64,000 nt of DNA from Ruminococcaceae bacterium D5 (GCA_900113995.1 FORK01000017.1:1-64000), one strand, 5' to 3'. Shown: positions 17,175 through 26,566, counted from the first letter of the stretch. The notes: generated by a model not told the origin, from the letters alone. A program made the numbers and translations.

Positions 17175-17203
17175 ATTATAGTCAGAACATGCCGCAGTGT
17201 CAA
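17175..17203 (-). promoter_or_regulatory. Consensus promoter of yqzL-recO-mutS2
   Basis: On the minus strand: TTGACA (17203-17198), 17 nt, TATAAT (17180-17175), a perfect match to the vegetative sigma consensus. Confidence 0.9.
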
Positions 17204-17244
17204 ATAGGGGCGCCGCAAAACAAAATTCTGCGGCGCCCCTATTT
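17202..17244 (-). terminator. Hairpin abutting the recO promoter
   Basis: A 16-bp perfect stem, AAATAGGGGCGCCGCA (17202-17217) with its complement (17229-17244). Its outer bases overlap the recO -35 box. It would stop minus-strand transcripts coming from the transporter gene. Confidence 0.75.
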
Positions 17245-17264
17245 CACTGTTAAAGGAAACCATT

Positions 17265-17490
17265 GGCTCTGCCGGTGGAGGTATCCAATAAAAAGCTTTC
17301 GCTACAAGCATCGAGCGAAACGGGCTGATACCGAAAAGCTATCAGTAAAGAAAATCTTTGATAGAACGGCAATCGCCCGTTTGCGGGCTGCGGGGCACAT
17401 GATGCAAGTGAAAGAAGTTTCGGTACGTCTTGAAAAGTTTGCCGGAAACAGACCTTTATAAGGCCTGCCCAAGCCACCGGCTTAGCAGGT
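17265..17490 (+). repeat. Dispersed intergenic repeat, copy A
   Basis: About 226 bp between the transporter stop and the recO promoter. Shared in order with copy B (45335-45565): GGCTCTGCCGGTGGAGG, AAAAAGCTTT, CAAGC, CGAGCGAA, GATAGAA, CGGGCTGCGG, GATGCAAGTGAAA, GTCTTG, TTGCCGG, and a terminal CCGGCTTA. The two ends are imperfect inverted repeats. Inside is the small hairpin GCCCG-TTTG-CGGGC. No coding frame is conserved. Confidence 0.75.
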
Positions 17491-17503
17491 AGTTTTTCTT
17501 GTT

Positions 17504-18898
17504 TCAACTCAGCGCAAGCCCAAATACCAGCCCACCGATCAGGATCACCACAATCGACAGCGGAGCAATAAACTTGACCATCGCGATCCAAATAGCCCGC
17601 AGCGGAAAACGGCCGTTGTGCTCAATTTCCCGGCTTGCTTCAGAGGCTCCCCAACGCCAGCCCACAAACAGGCAGAGGGCCAGCGCCCCCACCGGAACCA
17701 TTAGGCGATCGGTCAAGAATTCCATAAAGTCCCCAAACGGCGGGAAGATCAAGCCATTGGCTCCGTCGAACCAAACCCCCTTGAGCGGCAGATAAACCTG
17801 CGAGAGGGTATAAAAAATTCCCAGAACAAACAGCGCAATACCAAAGCAATAAGTGACCTTTTTCCGGTCGCAGTCAAAGGTTTCGACAAAGTAGGCCACC
17901 GGCCCCTCAAGCAGCGAAATCGCCGAGGTAAGGGCCGCAAGAAAGAGCAGAAGGTAAAATGCAGCGCCAAACAGATTTCCCATCGGCATCTGGCGGAACA
18001 CCTCCGCCAGCGAAATGAAAGCGAAGCTACCCCCCATGCCGGGCTGTACCCCCATTGCAAAGACAGCAGGAATCACCATGAAAGCCGCCATAATCGCAAC
18101 CACTGTATCGAGCGAACAGATGATCGCAGTATGCTTGACCAGATTCTCCTGCCGCGAAACGTAGGAGCCGTAGGTGGTAATGATCGCCATTCCAAGGGAA
18201 AGGGAGTAAAAGGCCTGCCCCAGAGCCACCAGCACCATCTGGAAGGAAAGTTTGCTCCAGTCGGGCCGCAGCAGGTAGCTCAGCCCCTCCGCCGCGCCGG
18301 GCAGGGTAACCGCACGCACAGTCAAAACAATCAGCAGCAGAAAAAGTCCCGGCATAAGAATTTTGCTCATCCGCTCGATACCTTCCTCAACGCCGCGGAT
18401 AATCGTAAAAACCACCATGGCGAGAAAGATAGCCGGATAAATCACCGCGCTCTGCCAAGGCATCCCCGACGAGCCGAGCATCCCCAGAAAATAACCGGTC
18501 GGATCCGCGTAGAGCGTTCCGGATTCCATCAGATAGCCCTCAATATATTTGAGCACCCATCCCCCCACCTGAGAGTAATAGGACAAAATAATAAAAGCAG
18601 TAATCAGGCTGAGTTTTCCGATCCAGCCGCCCCTGCCATGACCGATCTTCTGAAACGCCGCGGCGGGATTTTTCTGTCCTCTGCGGCCGACGGCAAACTC
18701 GGCAAGCATGATACTCATTCCCAGAAACGCGACAATCAAAATATAAACGATGATAAAGGCAGCGCCACCCCCCTCGTATGCTTTGCCGGGAAATTTCCAA
18801 ATATTTCCCAACCCAACTGCGGAACCTGCTGTCGCCAGAATAAATCCGAGACTGCTCGCCCACTGCGCGCGCTGCTGCGTTCCTTTTGATTTTTCCAT
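17504..18898 (-). CDS. Sodium-dependent transporter, NSS (SNF) family
   Basis: A 464-residue transporter with about 11 hydrophobic helices. The first helix, GFILATAGSAVGLGNIWKFP, contains the conserved Na+-site residues of LeuT-like proteins (AVGLGNIWRFP), and RGVEEGIERMSKILMP matches the loop before helix 6. It should import an amino acid or related amine with Na+. The first ATG after GGAAAGGAAG is used. It has its own promoter and lies alone, upstream of repeat A. Confidence 0.92.
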   Translation of the reverse strand: MEKSKGTQQRAQWASSLGFILATAGSAVGLGNIWKFPGKAYEGGGAAFIIVYILIVAFLGMSIMLAEFAVGRRGQKNPAAAFQKIGHGRGGWIGKLSLITAFIILSYYSQVGGWVLKYIEGYLMESGTLYADPTGYFLGMLGSSGMPWQSAVIYPAIFLAMVVFTIIRGVEEGIERMSKILMPGLFLLLIVLTVRAVTLPGAAEGLSYLLRPDWSKLSFQMVLVALGQAFYSLSLGMAIITTYGSYVSRQENLVKHTAIICSLDTVVAIMAAFMVIPAVFAMGVQPGMGGSFAFISLAEVFRQMPMGNLFGAAFYLLLFLAALTSAISLLEGPVAYFVETFDCDRKKVTYCFGIALFVLGIFYTLSQVYLPLKGVWFDGANGLIFPPFGDFMEFLTDRLMVPVGALALCLFVGWRWGASEASREIEHNGRFPLRAIWIAMVKFIAPLSIVVILIGGLVFGLALS

Positions 18899-18954
18899 CT
18901 TTCTCTTCCTTTCCCCGTCACGGTCTGTTCTGTCTGATAAAGCAGATAAAAATT

Positions 18955-18984
18955 ATTTTAGCACAGCTTTCCACATATTTGCAA
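18955..18984 (-). promoter_or_regulatory. Promoter of the NSS transporter gene
   Basis: On the minus strand: TTGCAA (18984-18979), 18 nt, TAAAAT (18960-18955), 57 bp before the ATG. Confidence 0.6.
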
Positions 18985-19100
18985 TCACAAAAATCCATTT
19001 CTACATTTTCAACGATAATTCTCCTCTATTTTTTACAACATCTCTGCGTTTATCCGCTTTTTGCCATTGCCCCCGACCACAGCAAAACGTTTTCCGCAAA

Positions 19101-19134
19101 AAACAGCCGGGAGATATCCATCTCCCGGCTGTTT
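19101..19134 (-). terminator. Terminator of the secreted Ig-like gene
   Basis: A 15-bp stem, AAACAGCCGGGAGAT with its complement around a 4-nt loop, followed on the minus strand by TTTTTT. Confidence 0.85.
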
Positions 19135-19151
19135 CTGCAAAACTTTTACAT

Positions 19152-20150
19152 TCAAGAATCGGACAGATCTCCGTCCGAAACGACCAAAATCCCCCCGCTT
19201 GAAATTCTGAAATGCAGGTATCCCGTTTGATCGAAATGAACCCCTGATACAGAAACAGGGGTGCACCGGTTGGAATCCGGATCGTAACGGTAGAAGGAAA
19301 GGCTCTGCGCTCCGGAAACTGAATCGCCCTTCACCATCATTTCAACCGTCTGCCCATAGGAACCGTCCTGCGCCGCGTCGATCACAAGCAGGCGGTTGGA
19401 GAAGGCATTTCTAAAAAGAGCCGTCAACTCCTCGTCCCCAAGGGAAAGGCTCAGATCAACCGCGGAAGAAATGCGCGACGGAACCAGACTCAAACGGGTG
19501 GTCACTTTGTAATCCGCCACCTGATCGGCATACAGACGGTCCGTCAGTCCCGCCTCCCCGATCCGACGCATCAGAACCGCCTGATTGGCAGGCTCTAAAA
19601 CTCCGGCATCCCGAAGAGTGACCGTACCGTTTGAAGAGGCCGCAGCTTCAACCGCGCTGTAAATCGCCCCAAGGCTCACCTTTGGCAGCGGCTTTTCCGC
19701 ATCCGCAGCAGCCTGAGCGACCCGTGCCTCCAGCTTTTCAATCTGGGAATCCTTGCGTTTCGCCAGTGTGTTGCTGCGCTTCCCGATCACAAGAGCAGTG
19801 GAGCCTTTTGTGTCAAATTCGCGCACAATCCGAACTGTTTCGCTCTGGGAGTCCCCTTGCTTCACATAATAATCCCCGGTGCGGCCGGTTGTGATGCTGT
19901 CTGTTGGGAGCGGGTTTCCGTCGGCATCCTTTTCGCGCAGCGGAATCTTTTGGTCGTTGCGGTACCATTGATAGCCGGTTTCTCCAGCGCCGCCCTCCGC
20001 CTTGAGGGTTGTCTGCTCCGTGCTGTCAACCCGGCCGTTTCCGCCGCCCTTGATCGAAAGCCCCGCTTCATCTCCGTCCGCCAGAACCGTTGTCGGAATG
20101 AGCGACAGGGAAAGCGCCAGCAGGACCGAAAGCCATCGTTTTTGCATCAT
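19152..20150 (-). CDS. Secreted protein with Ig-like segment
   Basis: A 332-residue exported protein of unknown function. The N-terminus MMQKRWLSVLLALSLSLIP with TTVLA is a signal peptide. Residues about 30-110 (QTTLKAEGGAGETGYQWYRN, DYYVKQ) look like an immunoglobulin-type domain as in bacterial surface proteins. The C-terminal part has no recognised domain; FRISSGGILVVSDGDLSDS ends it. GGAGG lies 11 nt before the ATG at 20150. There is no LPXTG anchor, so it is probably released or held non-covalently. Confidence 0.7.
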   Translation of the reverse strand: MMQKRWLSVLLALSLSLIPTTVLADGDEAGLSIKGGGNGRVDSTEQTTLKAEGGAGETGYQWYRNDQKIPLREKDADGNPLPTDSITTGRTGDYYVKQGDSQSETVRIVREFDTKGSTALVIGKRSNTLAKRKDSQIEKLEARVAQAAADAEKPLPKVSLGAIYSAVEAAASSNGTVTLRDAGVLEPANQAVLMRRIGEAGLTDRLYADQVADYKVTTRLSLVPSRISSAVDLSLSLGDEELTALFRNAFSNRLLVIDAAQDGSYGQTVEMMVKGDSVSGAQSLSFYRYDPDSNRCTPVSVSGVHFDQTGYLHFRISSGGILVVSDGDLSDS

Positions 20151-20246
20151 ATGGGAATGCGCCTCCAAATTTCCGATTATGGAAATTATTATAGCATATT
20201 TCTCAGCCGCCGACTATGGACATTTCGTGAAATTATCGCAACAAAA

Positions 20247-20280
20247 GCCGCCGCCCCGGAAAGAACTATCCCGAGGCGGC
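20247..20280 (-). terminator. Terminator of the beta-propeller gene
   Basis: GCCGCCCCGG (20250-20259) pairs with CCCGAGGCGGC (20270-20280); the minus strand continues with CTTTTGTT. Confidence 0.7.
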
Positions 20281-20297
20281 AGCAGATGAAAATTCCC

Positions 20298-22685
20298 TTA
20301 CGGCTGAGAAGAATGGTAAACCAATTCACCGAGAGGCTCCAGCCCATCCAATGAATAAGCACGGATTCTCCCCGATGCAATGGTATAGAAGGTATTGCCG
20401 ATATAAACGCCGCGCTCGATCGCGTTGGCGGGATCGGAACGCTGAAAGCCCTCCGCAGGATTTCCGCCCTCGCTGGGCAGAGTTCCGTAAAGTTCGAAGC
20501 CGTCTTCGTTCACCTTTACCAGCAGATAGCCTGAGAAGGTCACCGTTCTGTCTCCGCTCCACGGCTCTCCGACGCGGGCGCCGGACGCGGTGCGGATCGT
20601 GGCGGGAAAGCCGGCCAGCTTCCGCTGCGGGTCATACAAAAACGCCTTGTGATTGTCCAGCACATCCGAGGAACTGCCCGCGTTGCCGAGCAGATAGCTG
20701 CTGATTTCCTTCGGGTCAGACGGATTGCTCACATCAAAGAGGGAAAGCTTCAAGCCGTCCTCGCTGCTGTCGCCCCATTGGGTCACAACGGTGTTGCGTC
20801 CGAACCCAAGCAGGGTATCTTCATCAATCGGATGCAGGTATTCCGAGAAGCCCGGGATTTTCAGTTCTCCCTTGACAACTGGCTTCTTTGGATTGGAGAG
20901 GTCGATGACAAAAAGCGGATCGGTCTGCCGGTAGGTCACCAGATAAGCCGTATTCCCCAGGAAGCGCGCCGAATAGATCCGTTCGCCCGGCGCCAGATCT
21001 TCCACCCCGCCGATCTTCTCCATCTTCTGATTATAGACAAAGAGATTGTTGACCGACTCCCCTTCCGCATTGCGGGAGGTGGTCGCAATCCGCAGATTGC
21101 CGTTGTATTCATCGAGTGCGAATTGGCTGTCCACCAGCCCGGGCACCCGCCCGCTCGACAGATAGCCCAGCGTTCCGCCGGTCACCGCAAAACGGGTCAC
21201 ACCGGTATCGGTGCGGTCCCACCAAAAAGCATTTTCTCCCTCGGCGGGAAGCGAAGCAGTCAGGAAGAGCGCATCAGCACTCATCATAATCTGCTCGGCC
21301 ATTCCGAGCACCGCCTTTGCCTCCCGTTTTTCGGATTCGAGGTTCAGGGCGGATACCACTGCGTAGTTGAGATTTTCACGGTAGGGCGGAAGAAGGATGT
21401 CCCCCGCCTCCAGCGCGGACGCCTTGCCATTCTCGCCCATGATTGGCAGGTAGCGTGCCAGCGGGGAAACGCCGCCGTCCGGAGTAAAGCGGTATAAATC
21501 CTTATTGGTGACGAGATAGAGGGTGTTTCCGCTCAGGCGGGAGGATACGTAAACTCCATCCTGCTGGAAGCTCGCGGTTTCCCGTGGATTTTTCCGGTCG
21601 GAAAGATCATACACCACCGTTTCGACCATATCGATCAGCTCAACTTCCTCTTCTTCGGAGGGCTCGATATAATCGGGAATAATGATATCCGAGGAGTCCG
21701 CCGTTCCGCTGTCAAGCGGCTGCCGTTTTATCGCGCCAAGCAGCCCGCGCACACGGTCCTCGCTCGCCGTCTGCACCAGAATCAGACGGTCTCCGCTCAC
21801 ATAGAGTTCGGCATCCGTATAATCGGGCAGTTGAATGGTTGAAAGGAGCTTTAAGCCGTTGGCGGCGATAATTGCCACCTCGGCCCCGCCCGTCTGCTGA
21901 TCAAAGCGGTAGTGGTAAAGGTAAACCCCGTCGGTTTTGACGATATCCGCCTCGTCGATTCCATCGATCTGCACATTGGTCGAAGAAACACCGGCGTCAT
22001 ATGCTTCGCCGCCGGCGGTGGCCGGATTCGCCTTGGGCGCCGCAAACATCACCGCGTCCTCTTCGACCGCCATCTCGGTCACAGATGAACGGTAATCCAC
22101 CGATTTGCGCGGCGCATGGCGTTTCTCATAGATCTCGCTGACCGCGCCGTACACTTCGCTGTAATCGGCCGCCGACGGCTGTTCCGGAAGTTCAACCGCT
22201 GCCTTCGGAACAGCCGGAGCCTCCGCTTCGGCCATCTGCAAGCTTTCCAGCGGCGCGGCATCGGCTGCGGTATCCGCCGCCATTTCCGCCGTTTCCGCTG
22301 CCGCCGGGGCAGCTGAGGCGCTCGAAGCGGCGGGAGCCGCTCCGGCGGCGCTCTGGGTAATCATCGAACCCTCCATAGAGATCTGCCGCCAGCCGAACAC
22401 CACCAGCGCCAGGCAGGCCGCACAGGAGGCTAACTTAAAAAAGAGGACCTTTCCCTTATTCTTTGCCTGCGGCGCCGTATCCGGGACGGGGATTTTCTCC
22501 GCCTCCGGTTCTTCCGCGGCGGCATCCCTGATCTTCTCAAGAAGATGCTCCGAGCGCAGCGATTCCGGCAGCGGAATCTCCTTTTCTTCCAGTTCGAGCA
22601 GGGCGCGCATCCAGAGGACTTCCTGTTCCAGCTCCTGCTGCGTAAATTCTTCCTGATCCTTTTCAAAATCCTGATTATTTTCCAT
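20298..22685 (-). CDS. Membrane-anchored beta-propeller protein, probable ECF partner
   Basis: A 795-residue protein. Residues 1-75 are acidic and cytoplasmic, about 80-99 form one membrane helix (VLFFKLASCAACLALVVFGW), 105-165 are an Ala/Glu/Pro-rich linker, and from about 230 a beta-propeller begins with NVQIDGIDEADIVKTDG, the signature of the family. The ECF sigma gene ends 20 bp upstream in the same operon. By analogy with sigma/anti-sigma pairs, the cytoplasmic tail may bind the sigma factor and the external propeller may sense a ligand; no zinc anti-sigma motif is seen. GGGGGGAG precedes the ATG. Confidence 0.85.
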   Translation of the reverse strand: MENNQDFEKDQEEFTQQELEQEVLWMRALLELEEKEIPLPESLRSEHLLEKIRDAAAEEPEAEKIPVPDTAPQAKNKGKVLFFKLASCAACLALVVFGWRQISMEGSMITQSAAGAAPAASSASAAPAAAETAEMAADTAADAAPLESLQMAEAEAPAVPKAAVELPEQPSAADYSEVYGAVSEIYEKRHAPRKSVDYRSSVTEMAVEEDAVMFAAPKANPATAGGEAYDAGVSSTNVQIDGIDEADIVKTDGVYLYHYRFDQQTGGAEVAIIAANGLKLLSTIQLPDYTDAELYVSGDRLILVQTASEDRVRGLLGAIKRQPLDSGTADSSDIIIPDYIEPSEEEEVELIDMVETVVYDLSDRKNPRETASFQQDGVYVSSRLSGNTLYLVTNKDLYRFTPDGGVSPLARYLPIMGENGKASALEAGDILLPPYRENLNYAVVSALNLESEKREAKAVLGMAEQIMMSADALFLTASLPAEGENAFWWDRTDTGVTRFAVTGGTLGYLSSGRVPGLVDSQFALDEYNGNLRIATTSRNAEGESVNNLFVYNQKMEKIGGVEDLAPGERIYSARFLGNTAYLVTYRQTDPLFVIDLSNPKKPVVKGELKIPGFSEYLHPIDEDTLLGFGRNTVVTQWGDSSEDGLKLSLFDVSNPSDPKEISSYLLGNAGSSSDVLDNHKAFLYDPQRKLAGFPATIRTASGARVGEPWSGDRTVTFSGYLLVKVNEDGFELYGTLPSEGGNPAEGFQRSDPANAIERGVYIGNTFYTIASGRIRAYSLDGLEPLGELVYHSSQP

Positions 22686-22704
22686 GAATCTCCCCCCTTT
22701 CCGG

Positions 22705-23259
22705 TTATTCTAAGATTTTACGAAGTTTTTTCAAGGTCCGATGCAGTTTGCTGCTGACCGTTCCATGCGGAATCCCAAGCATTTCGGAAACCTCTCGTGT
22801 GGTGTAACCCTGAACGGTGGCCAGCATCACGATCTCCCGCTCGTCGGACGCAAGGGTTTTCATTGCCTCCCAGACCGAGACGCGCTCCGCTTCCGAAACG
22901 CCGCCCTGATCTGCCGGAAGATCCAGCATTTCGTCAATATCGACGTTTTTTCGCTCCTTTATGTAACCGCCGATCCGGCGCTTGCAGCGAATGGACAGAA
23001 TCGTCATCATCCAGCGCTTGAAGCTGCTCTCATCCCGCAGGTTGCGGATTCCCTTGTAAGCTTCGACAAAGGTTTCGCTCACCGCATCCTCGGCATCCTG
23101 CGCGTTGCCCAGCGTGTAGAGCGCAACCCGATAAAGCTCCGGTGCGATCATGTCATACACCCGAGCAAAGCTCTCCGGGTCGCCCCGCTTTGCTGCCTTT
23201 ACGATTTCAACGTCGATCACGTGACTGTCCACCACCATTCTAAGCGGTTCGTCTATCAT
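22705..23259 (-). CDS. ECF RNA polymerase sigma factor
   Basis: A 184-residue group-4 sigma factor. Region 2 is visible as LYTLGNAQDAEDAVSETFVE followed by FKRWMMTILSIRCKRR; region 4 as GYTTREVSEMLGIPHGTVSS with LHRTLKKLRK. The start is uncertain because the ATG at 23259 has no clear ribosome site and other starts lie within 15 codons. It is co-transcribed with the beta-propeller gene. The target promoters are unknown and no autoregulatory ECF promoter could be picked with confidence. Confidence 0.9.
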   Translation of the reverse strand: MIDEPLRMVVDSHVIDVEIVKAAKRGDPESFARVYDMIAPELYRVALYTLGNAQDAEDAVSETFVEAYKGIRNLRDESSFKRWMMTILSIRCKRRIGGYIKERKNVDIDEMLDLPADQGGVSEAERVSVWEAMKTLASDEREIVMLATVQGYTTREVSEMLGIPHGTVSSKLHRTLKKLRKILE

Positions 23260-23394
23260 GTGCCGAATCCGCCGGTTTTTATTGCAGGGATTCCATCAAT
23301 TTCTAAAATTTTTGTTACAAAAAGGATTGCAGATTCCTTTATTTTCTCCTGATTCTGACATTGTACCCGGTTCGGCGCGGCACGTCAACCGGCT

Positions 23395-24096
23395 TCACTG
23401 CTTTTCACTATTCCCTCCGGAAAACAGGTAACATAGGGTCTGAAACAGAATTTTCAGATCCAGCCAAATGGAAAACGAAGCAATATATGCAAGATTTACG
23501 GCATTTTTTCGCGGCAGGATCAGGTCGGCGTAGACTCGCTCGCTCTCATCGGTGTCCAGATAACGCTCTTCACCCGCGAAGGCAAGGGAAGCGGGACCGG
23601 TCAGCCCGGCCGGAAGCAGAAGAGTCGCCAACGCGGCCCGGTCATACCGCTCGATAAAACGGGGCAGCTCGGGGCGCGGTCCGACAAAGCTCATCTCCCC
23701 CCGCACGATATTCCAAAGCTGAGGCAGCTCGTCGAGCCGCAGCCTGCGCAGAAGCCTTCCCATGCGGGTGATCCGGGAGTCCCCGCTCCCGGCCAGCTGT
23801 CCGCCGTCCCCGGGAGAGAATCTCATTGTGCGGAATTTATAGATGGTGAAGCGCCGGCCGAGGGCGGTCACCCTCGTCTGACGGTAGATCGCTCCCCCGG
23901 GGCTGTCGAAGCAGACGGCCGCCGCGATGAAGCCCATCAACGGCAGCAGAAGCGCCAGCAGAAAAAGAGCAAGCGGCAGCTCGGCTGCACGGCGAAAAAA
24001 GAGCTGCCTTCGCTTTGCGGAAAGCAGCTCAAAATAGGGGCTCACCGATTCATTTTGCATTTCGACGGGCAGCTCTGCAAATCGCCGCGGCAACAT
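23395..24096 (-). CDS. Undecaprenyl-phosphate sugar-phosphate transferase
   Basis: A 233-residue bacterial sugar transferase (PglC/WcaJ-type). One membrane helix (about 38-62) is followed by the catalytic domain with KFRTM, LDELPQLWNI and SFVGPRPE. It starts a lipid-linked saccharide by moving a sugar-1-phosphate to undecaprenyl phosphate. GGAGAT precedes the ATG at 24096 by 5 nt. It is the last gene of the polysaccharide operon and overlaps the 70-residue frame upstream. Confidence 0.92.
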   Translation of the reverse strand: MLPRRFAELPVEMQNESVSPYFELLSAKRRQLFFRRAAELPLALFLLALLLPLMGFIAAAVCFDSPGGAIYRQTRVTALGRRFTIYKFRTMRFSPGDGGQLAGSGDSRITRMGRLLRRLRLDELPQLWNIVRGEMSFVGPRPELPRFIERYDRAALATLLLPAGLTGPASLAFAGEERYLDTDESERVYADLILPRKNAVNLAYIASFSIWLDLKILFQTLCYLFSGGNSEKQ

Positions 24097-24262
24097 GGCG
24101 GATCTCCTTTCTGCTCATCCCCGGATAAAGCGCGTCCGGCTCCCCCTTCAGCCGGACGGTCAGTGCCGGACGGCCAAACGTCCGGTCAAATACTCCGCGC
24201 AGCCATCCCATCAGCCCTTTGCGCGGGGTCTGCAGGATGGAATCATCCCTCTCGTTTGGCAT
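24050..24262 (-). CDS. 70-residue protein of the polysaccharide operon
   Basis: Begins MPNERDDSIL, is rich in Arg, and contains YPGMSRKEIRHVAAAI. It is not recognised. GGAGG lies 9 nt before the ATG. It overlaps the glycosyltransferase stop by 20 bp and the sugar transferase start by 47 bp, so it is embedded in a tightly coupled operon. There is no membrane segment. Confidence 0.6.
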   Translation of the reverse strand: MPNERDDSILQTPRKGLMGWLRGVFDRTFGRPALTVRLKGEPDALYPGMSRKEIRHVAAAICRAARRNAK

Positions 24263-25466
24263 CGACTAATTCCTCCAAAAAGCCTCGATATCGTTTGGCG
24301 AGCGCAGGATAACCGTAACGTCCGGCCACCGCTCTGCGTCCCCTTTCCCCAATCACGCCGCGCTCGGCAGGAGAAAGCCGCAGCAGCGTTTCCACCGCCC
24401 GCCGCGTTTCTATCTTGTCCGACGGGGGAACGGTTATCCCGCAGCCGCAGATAGAAATCGGATTTTCAAGACAGGGAGTTTCAAAAACCACCGGACGTCC
24501 TGCGCCCATATAGTCAAACAGCTTGTTCATCGACACCCCGTAGCGGTACAGCGGAAGATTCTCGGTCGCAATCCAAAGGAGGTCCGCCTCCTGAAGCAGA
24601 GGAACGAGGGCTTCCGGCTTTACCGGATCAAACAGGTGCAGGTTTTCAGGAGCGGCGGCGGCAACCGCCGCTTTTTCCACTCCCTCCCCAATTGCGGCAA
24701 AAGCGGTCCGAGGGAGCTGACACGCCAGTTCTGCCAGACGGCCGACCGCATTGGCACGCGCGAAGCCTCCGGCATAGACAACCAACGAGCCATATTCCTT
24801 TTTCAACGCCTTGAAACGATGCAGCGTCTCCCCATCCGCGCTTCTCCGCCCCGACGGACAGGTTGCTCCGTTCGGGATGCAGATCAGCCGTTTGGGGACA
24901 ATGCCGCGCTCCTCAAGATAACGCGGCAGACCCGGAAGCAGGCTCACCACCCCGTCGCTTTGCTCGAAAGCGCGGGATTCCGCACGATCGATCAGCCGCA
25001 TCAGCGGATGGCGTTCGGAAAAGCCGTGCAGTTCTATCAGCGAGAGGGGCCAGATGTCGTGCAGTTCAAATACAAGGGCCGCGCCGCTCTGCTGCGCGAT
25101 CCGCTTTCCCGCAGTGAAGTCAAACGGATGGGTCGATGCGCAGATCACCGCATCGGGGGAAAAATCCCGGGCGAGCACACCACAGCGGCGGGACAGCTCC
25201 CATAAAAAACGTCCGACGTTCTGCACCCGCCCAAATCCATTTCCACAATAGTCGGGAGTGGGCAGCATCCGAAACAAAATCCCCTCCTCCCGCAGAAAAC
25301 CGCCCCACACCCCTGCTGGGTTCGTCCGCCGCAGGTGACTGTAGCTTCCCGCCACAATCAAGGTTCGGTCGCCCGTTCGAAGCCATTCCCTTGCGAGGCA
25401 GAACGGGCGGTATTCCATCCCCATCTCTATCGATCCCGCGTACTGGCTGATCAGCAGAATCCGCAT
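24243..25466 (-). CDS. Glycosyltransferase, family 4 (WbuB-like)
   Basis: A 407-residue GT-B enzyme. The N-terminal domain starts MRILLISQYAG and has HDIWPLSLIELHG, as in WbuB-type N-acetylhexosaminyl transferases; the C-terminal domain holds the donor site (MNKLFDYMGAGRPVVFE). It adds a sugar to the growing lipid-linked repeat on the inner membrane face. It starts 2 bp after the preceding glycosyltransferase gene ends. Confidence 0.88.
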   Translation of the reverse strand: MRILLISQYAGSIEMGMEYRPFCLAREWLRTGDRTLIVAGSYSHLRRTNPAGVWGGFLREEGILFRMLPTPDYCGNGFGRVQNVGRFLWELSRRCGVLARDFSPDAVICASTHPFDFTAGKRIAQQSGAALVFELHDIWPLSLIELHGFSERHPLMRLIDRAESRAFEQSDGVVSLLPGLPRYLEERGIVPKRLICIPNGATCPSGRRSADGETLHRFKALKKEYGSLVVYAGGFARANAVGRLAELACQLPRTAFAAIGEGVEKAAVAAAAPENLHLFDPVKPEALVPLLQEADLLWIATENLPLYRYGVSMNKLFDYMGAGRPVVFETPCLENPISICGCGITVPPSDKIETRRAVETLLRLSPAERGVIGERGRRAVAGRYGYPALAKRYRGFLEELVDAKREG

Positions 25467-25468
25467 TC

Positions 25469-26566
25469 TCAGTTCCTCTCAAGCCGTTCACAGAGTTCGA
25501 TCAGGCGGCGCGCGTCAGGAGAAAACCCATACCGCTCATAATAAAGCTCTCTGCGCTGCGCCAGTTTTGCCCGGCTCTTTCCCGAGATTGCGTCGGCGAT
25601 TGCCGTGGTGACTGAAGGCTCGTCCTCCTGGGGTACGAACCGAACCCCCTCTTCCGGCAGAAGCGCCCGCCAATGCGGAAAATCCGACGCAATCACCGGA
25701 AGTCCCGCACAGAGGTACTCAAAGGACTTGATCGGTTCGCTTTCACGGTAGGCGGCGGTATCATCCAAAAGCATCAGCCCGGCATTGGCCTGTGCATAAA
25801 GACTCGCCACCCCTTCGCGGTCAAGGCGGCCGAAGTAGCGGACACAGCGGTACTCCTCCATCCGCTGAACCTGGCGCCGCAGTCCCTCGCTTTCAAAGGA
25901 ACCGGCCAGCAGCAGGATCGCTCCCGCCCGGTGACAGCAGCGGATCATCCTTGTCAAGCCCCGCTGCTCGGTGAGCGCGCCCGCATAGCAGACGGCGCGC
26001 GGAATCACCCGATAGCGGACCAGCGCAGTTTCAAACAGCTGAAAATCCGCTTCGGTAACCCGGTTGCGCACCAGCACAGCCCGTTCTCCCAGCCGAGCGG
26101 CAATCGAGGGGGTGGCTGCAACGACTCCGTCGGCATAGGGCAGCCATCGCTGCAGCTGCCCCTCCCCGAAACGGGCCGCGGCGGGCCGCATTTTTATTGG
26201 AATCCAATCCTTTTCCAGAAGCTGCGCCGGCAGGTCCTCATGCGCATCATAAATTGTCCTGCGTCCCGCCAGCTGAAGGGGCTTGAGCAGCGGCAGAAGT
26301 TCCGGATCGTGCAGCATAAAAAGGTCCGCGCGGCTCTCAAAGAGGGCGCGATAAGCGATTGACCGTCCCCGCAGCAGCCGGATCGTCCGGGTCGAGGGAA
26401 GAATCAGCCGCCGGAAACGGATACCATATTCCCCCGCCGCCTCCATCCGCGGATTGTAGATTTCCACCCGCCAGCCCGCCTGTGCCAGCGCCTTGGATTC
26501 CTTGTGGTAGATTCGGATGTCGTCATGCGGATGCAGGGTGGTCAGCATTGCAATTCGGTGATTCAT
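25469..26566 (-). CDS. Glycosyltransferase, family 4
   Basis: A 365-residue GT-B enzyme: IAMLTTLHPHDDIRIYHKE at the N-terminus, an AHEDLP segment, and the donor-binding region EPIKSFEYLCAGLPVIASDF. GGGAGG precedes the ATG, which shares one base with the upstream stop (TGATG). It belongs to the same surface polysaccharide operon. The sugar donor cannot be told. Confidence 0.85.
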   Translation of the reverse strand: MNHRIAMLTTLHPHDDIRIYHKESKALAQAGWRVEIYNPRMEAAGEYGIRFRRLILPSTRTIRLLRGRSIAYRALFESRADLFMLHDPELLPLLKPLQLAGRRTIYDAHEDLPAQLLEKDWIPIKMRPAAARFGEGQLQRWLPYADGVVAATPSIAARLGERAVLVRNRVTEADFQLFETALVRYRVIPRAVCYAGALTEQRGLTRMIRCCHRAGAILLLAGSFESEGLRRQVQRMEEYRCVRYFGRLDREGVASLYAQANAGLMLLDDTAAYRESEPIKSFEYLCAGLPVIASDFPHWRALLPEEGVRFVPQEDEPSVTTAIADAISGKSRAKLAQRRELYYERYGFSPDARRLIELCERLERN

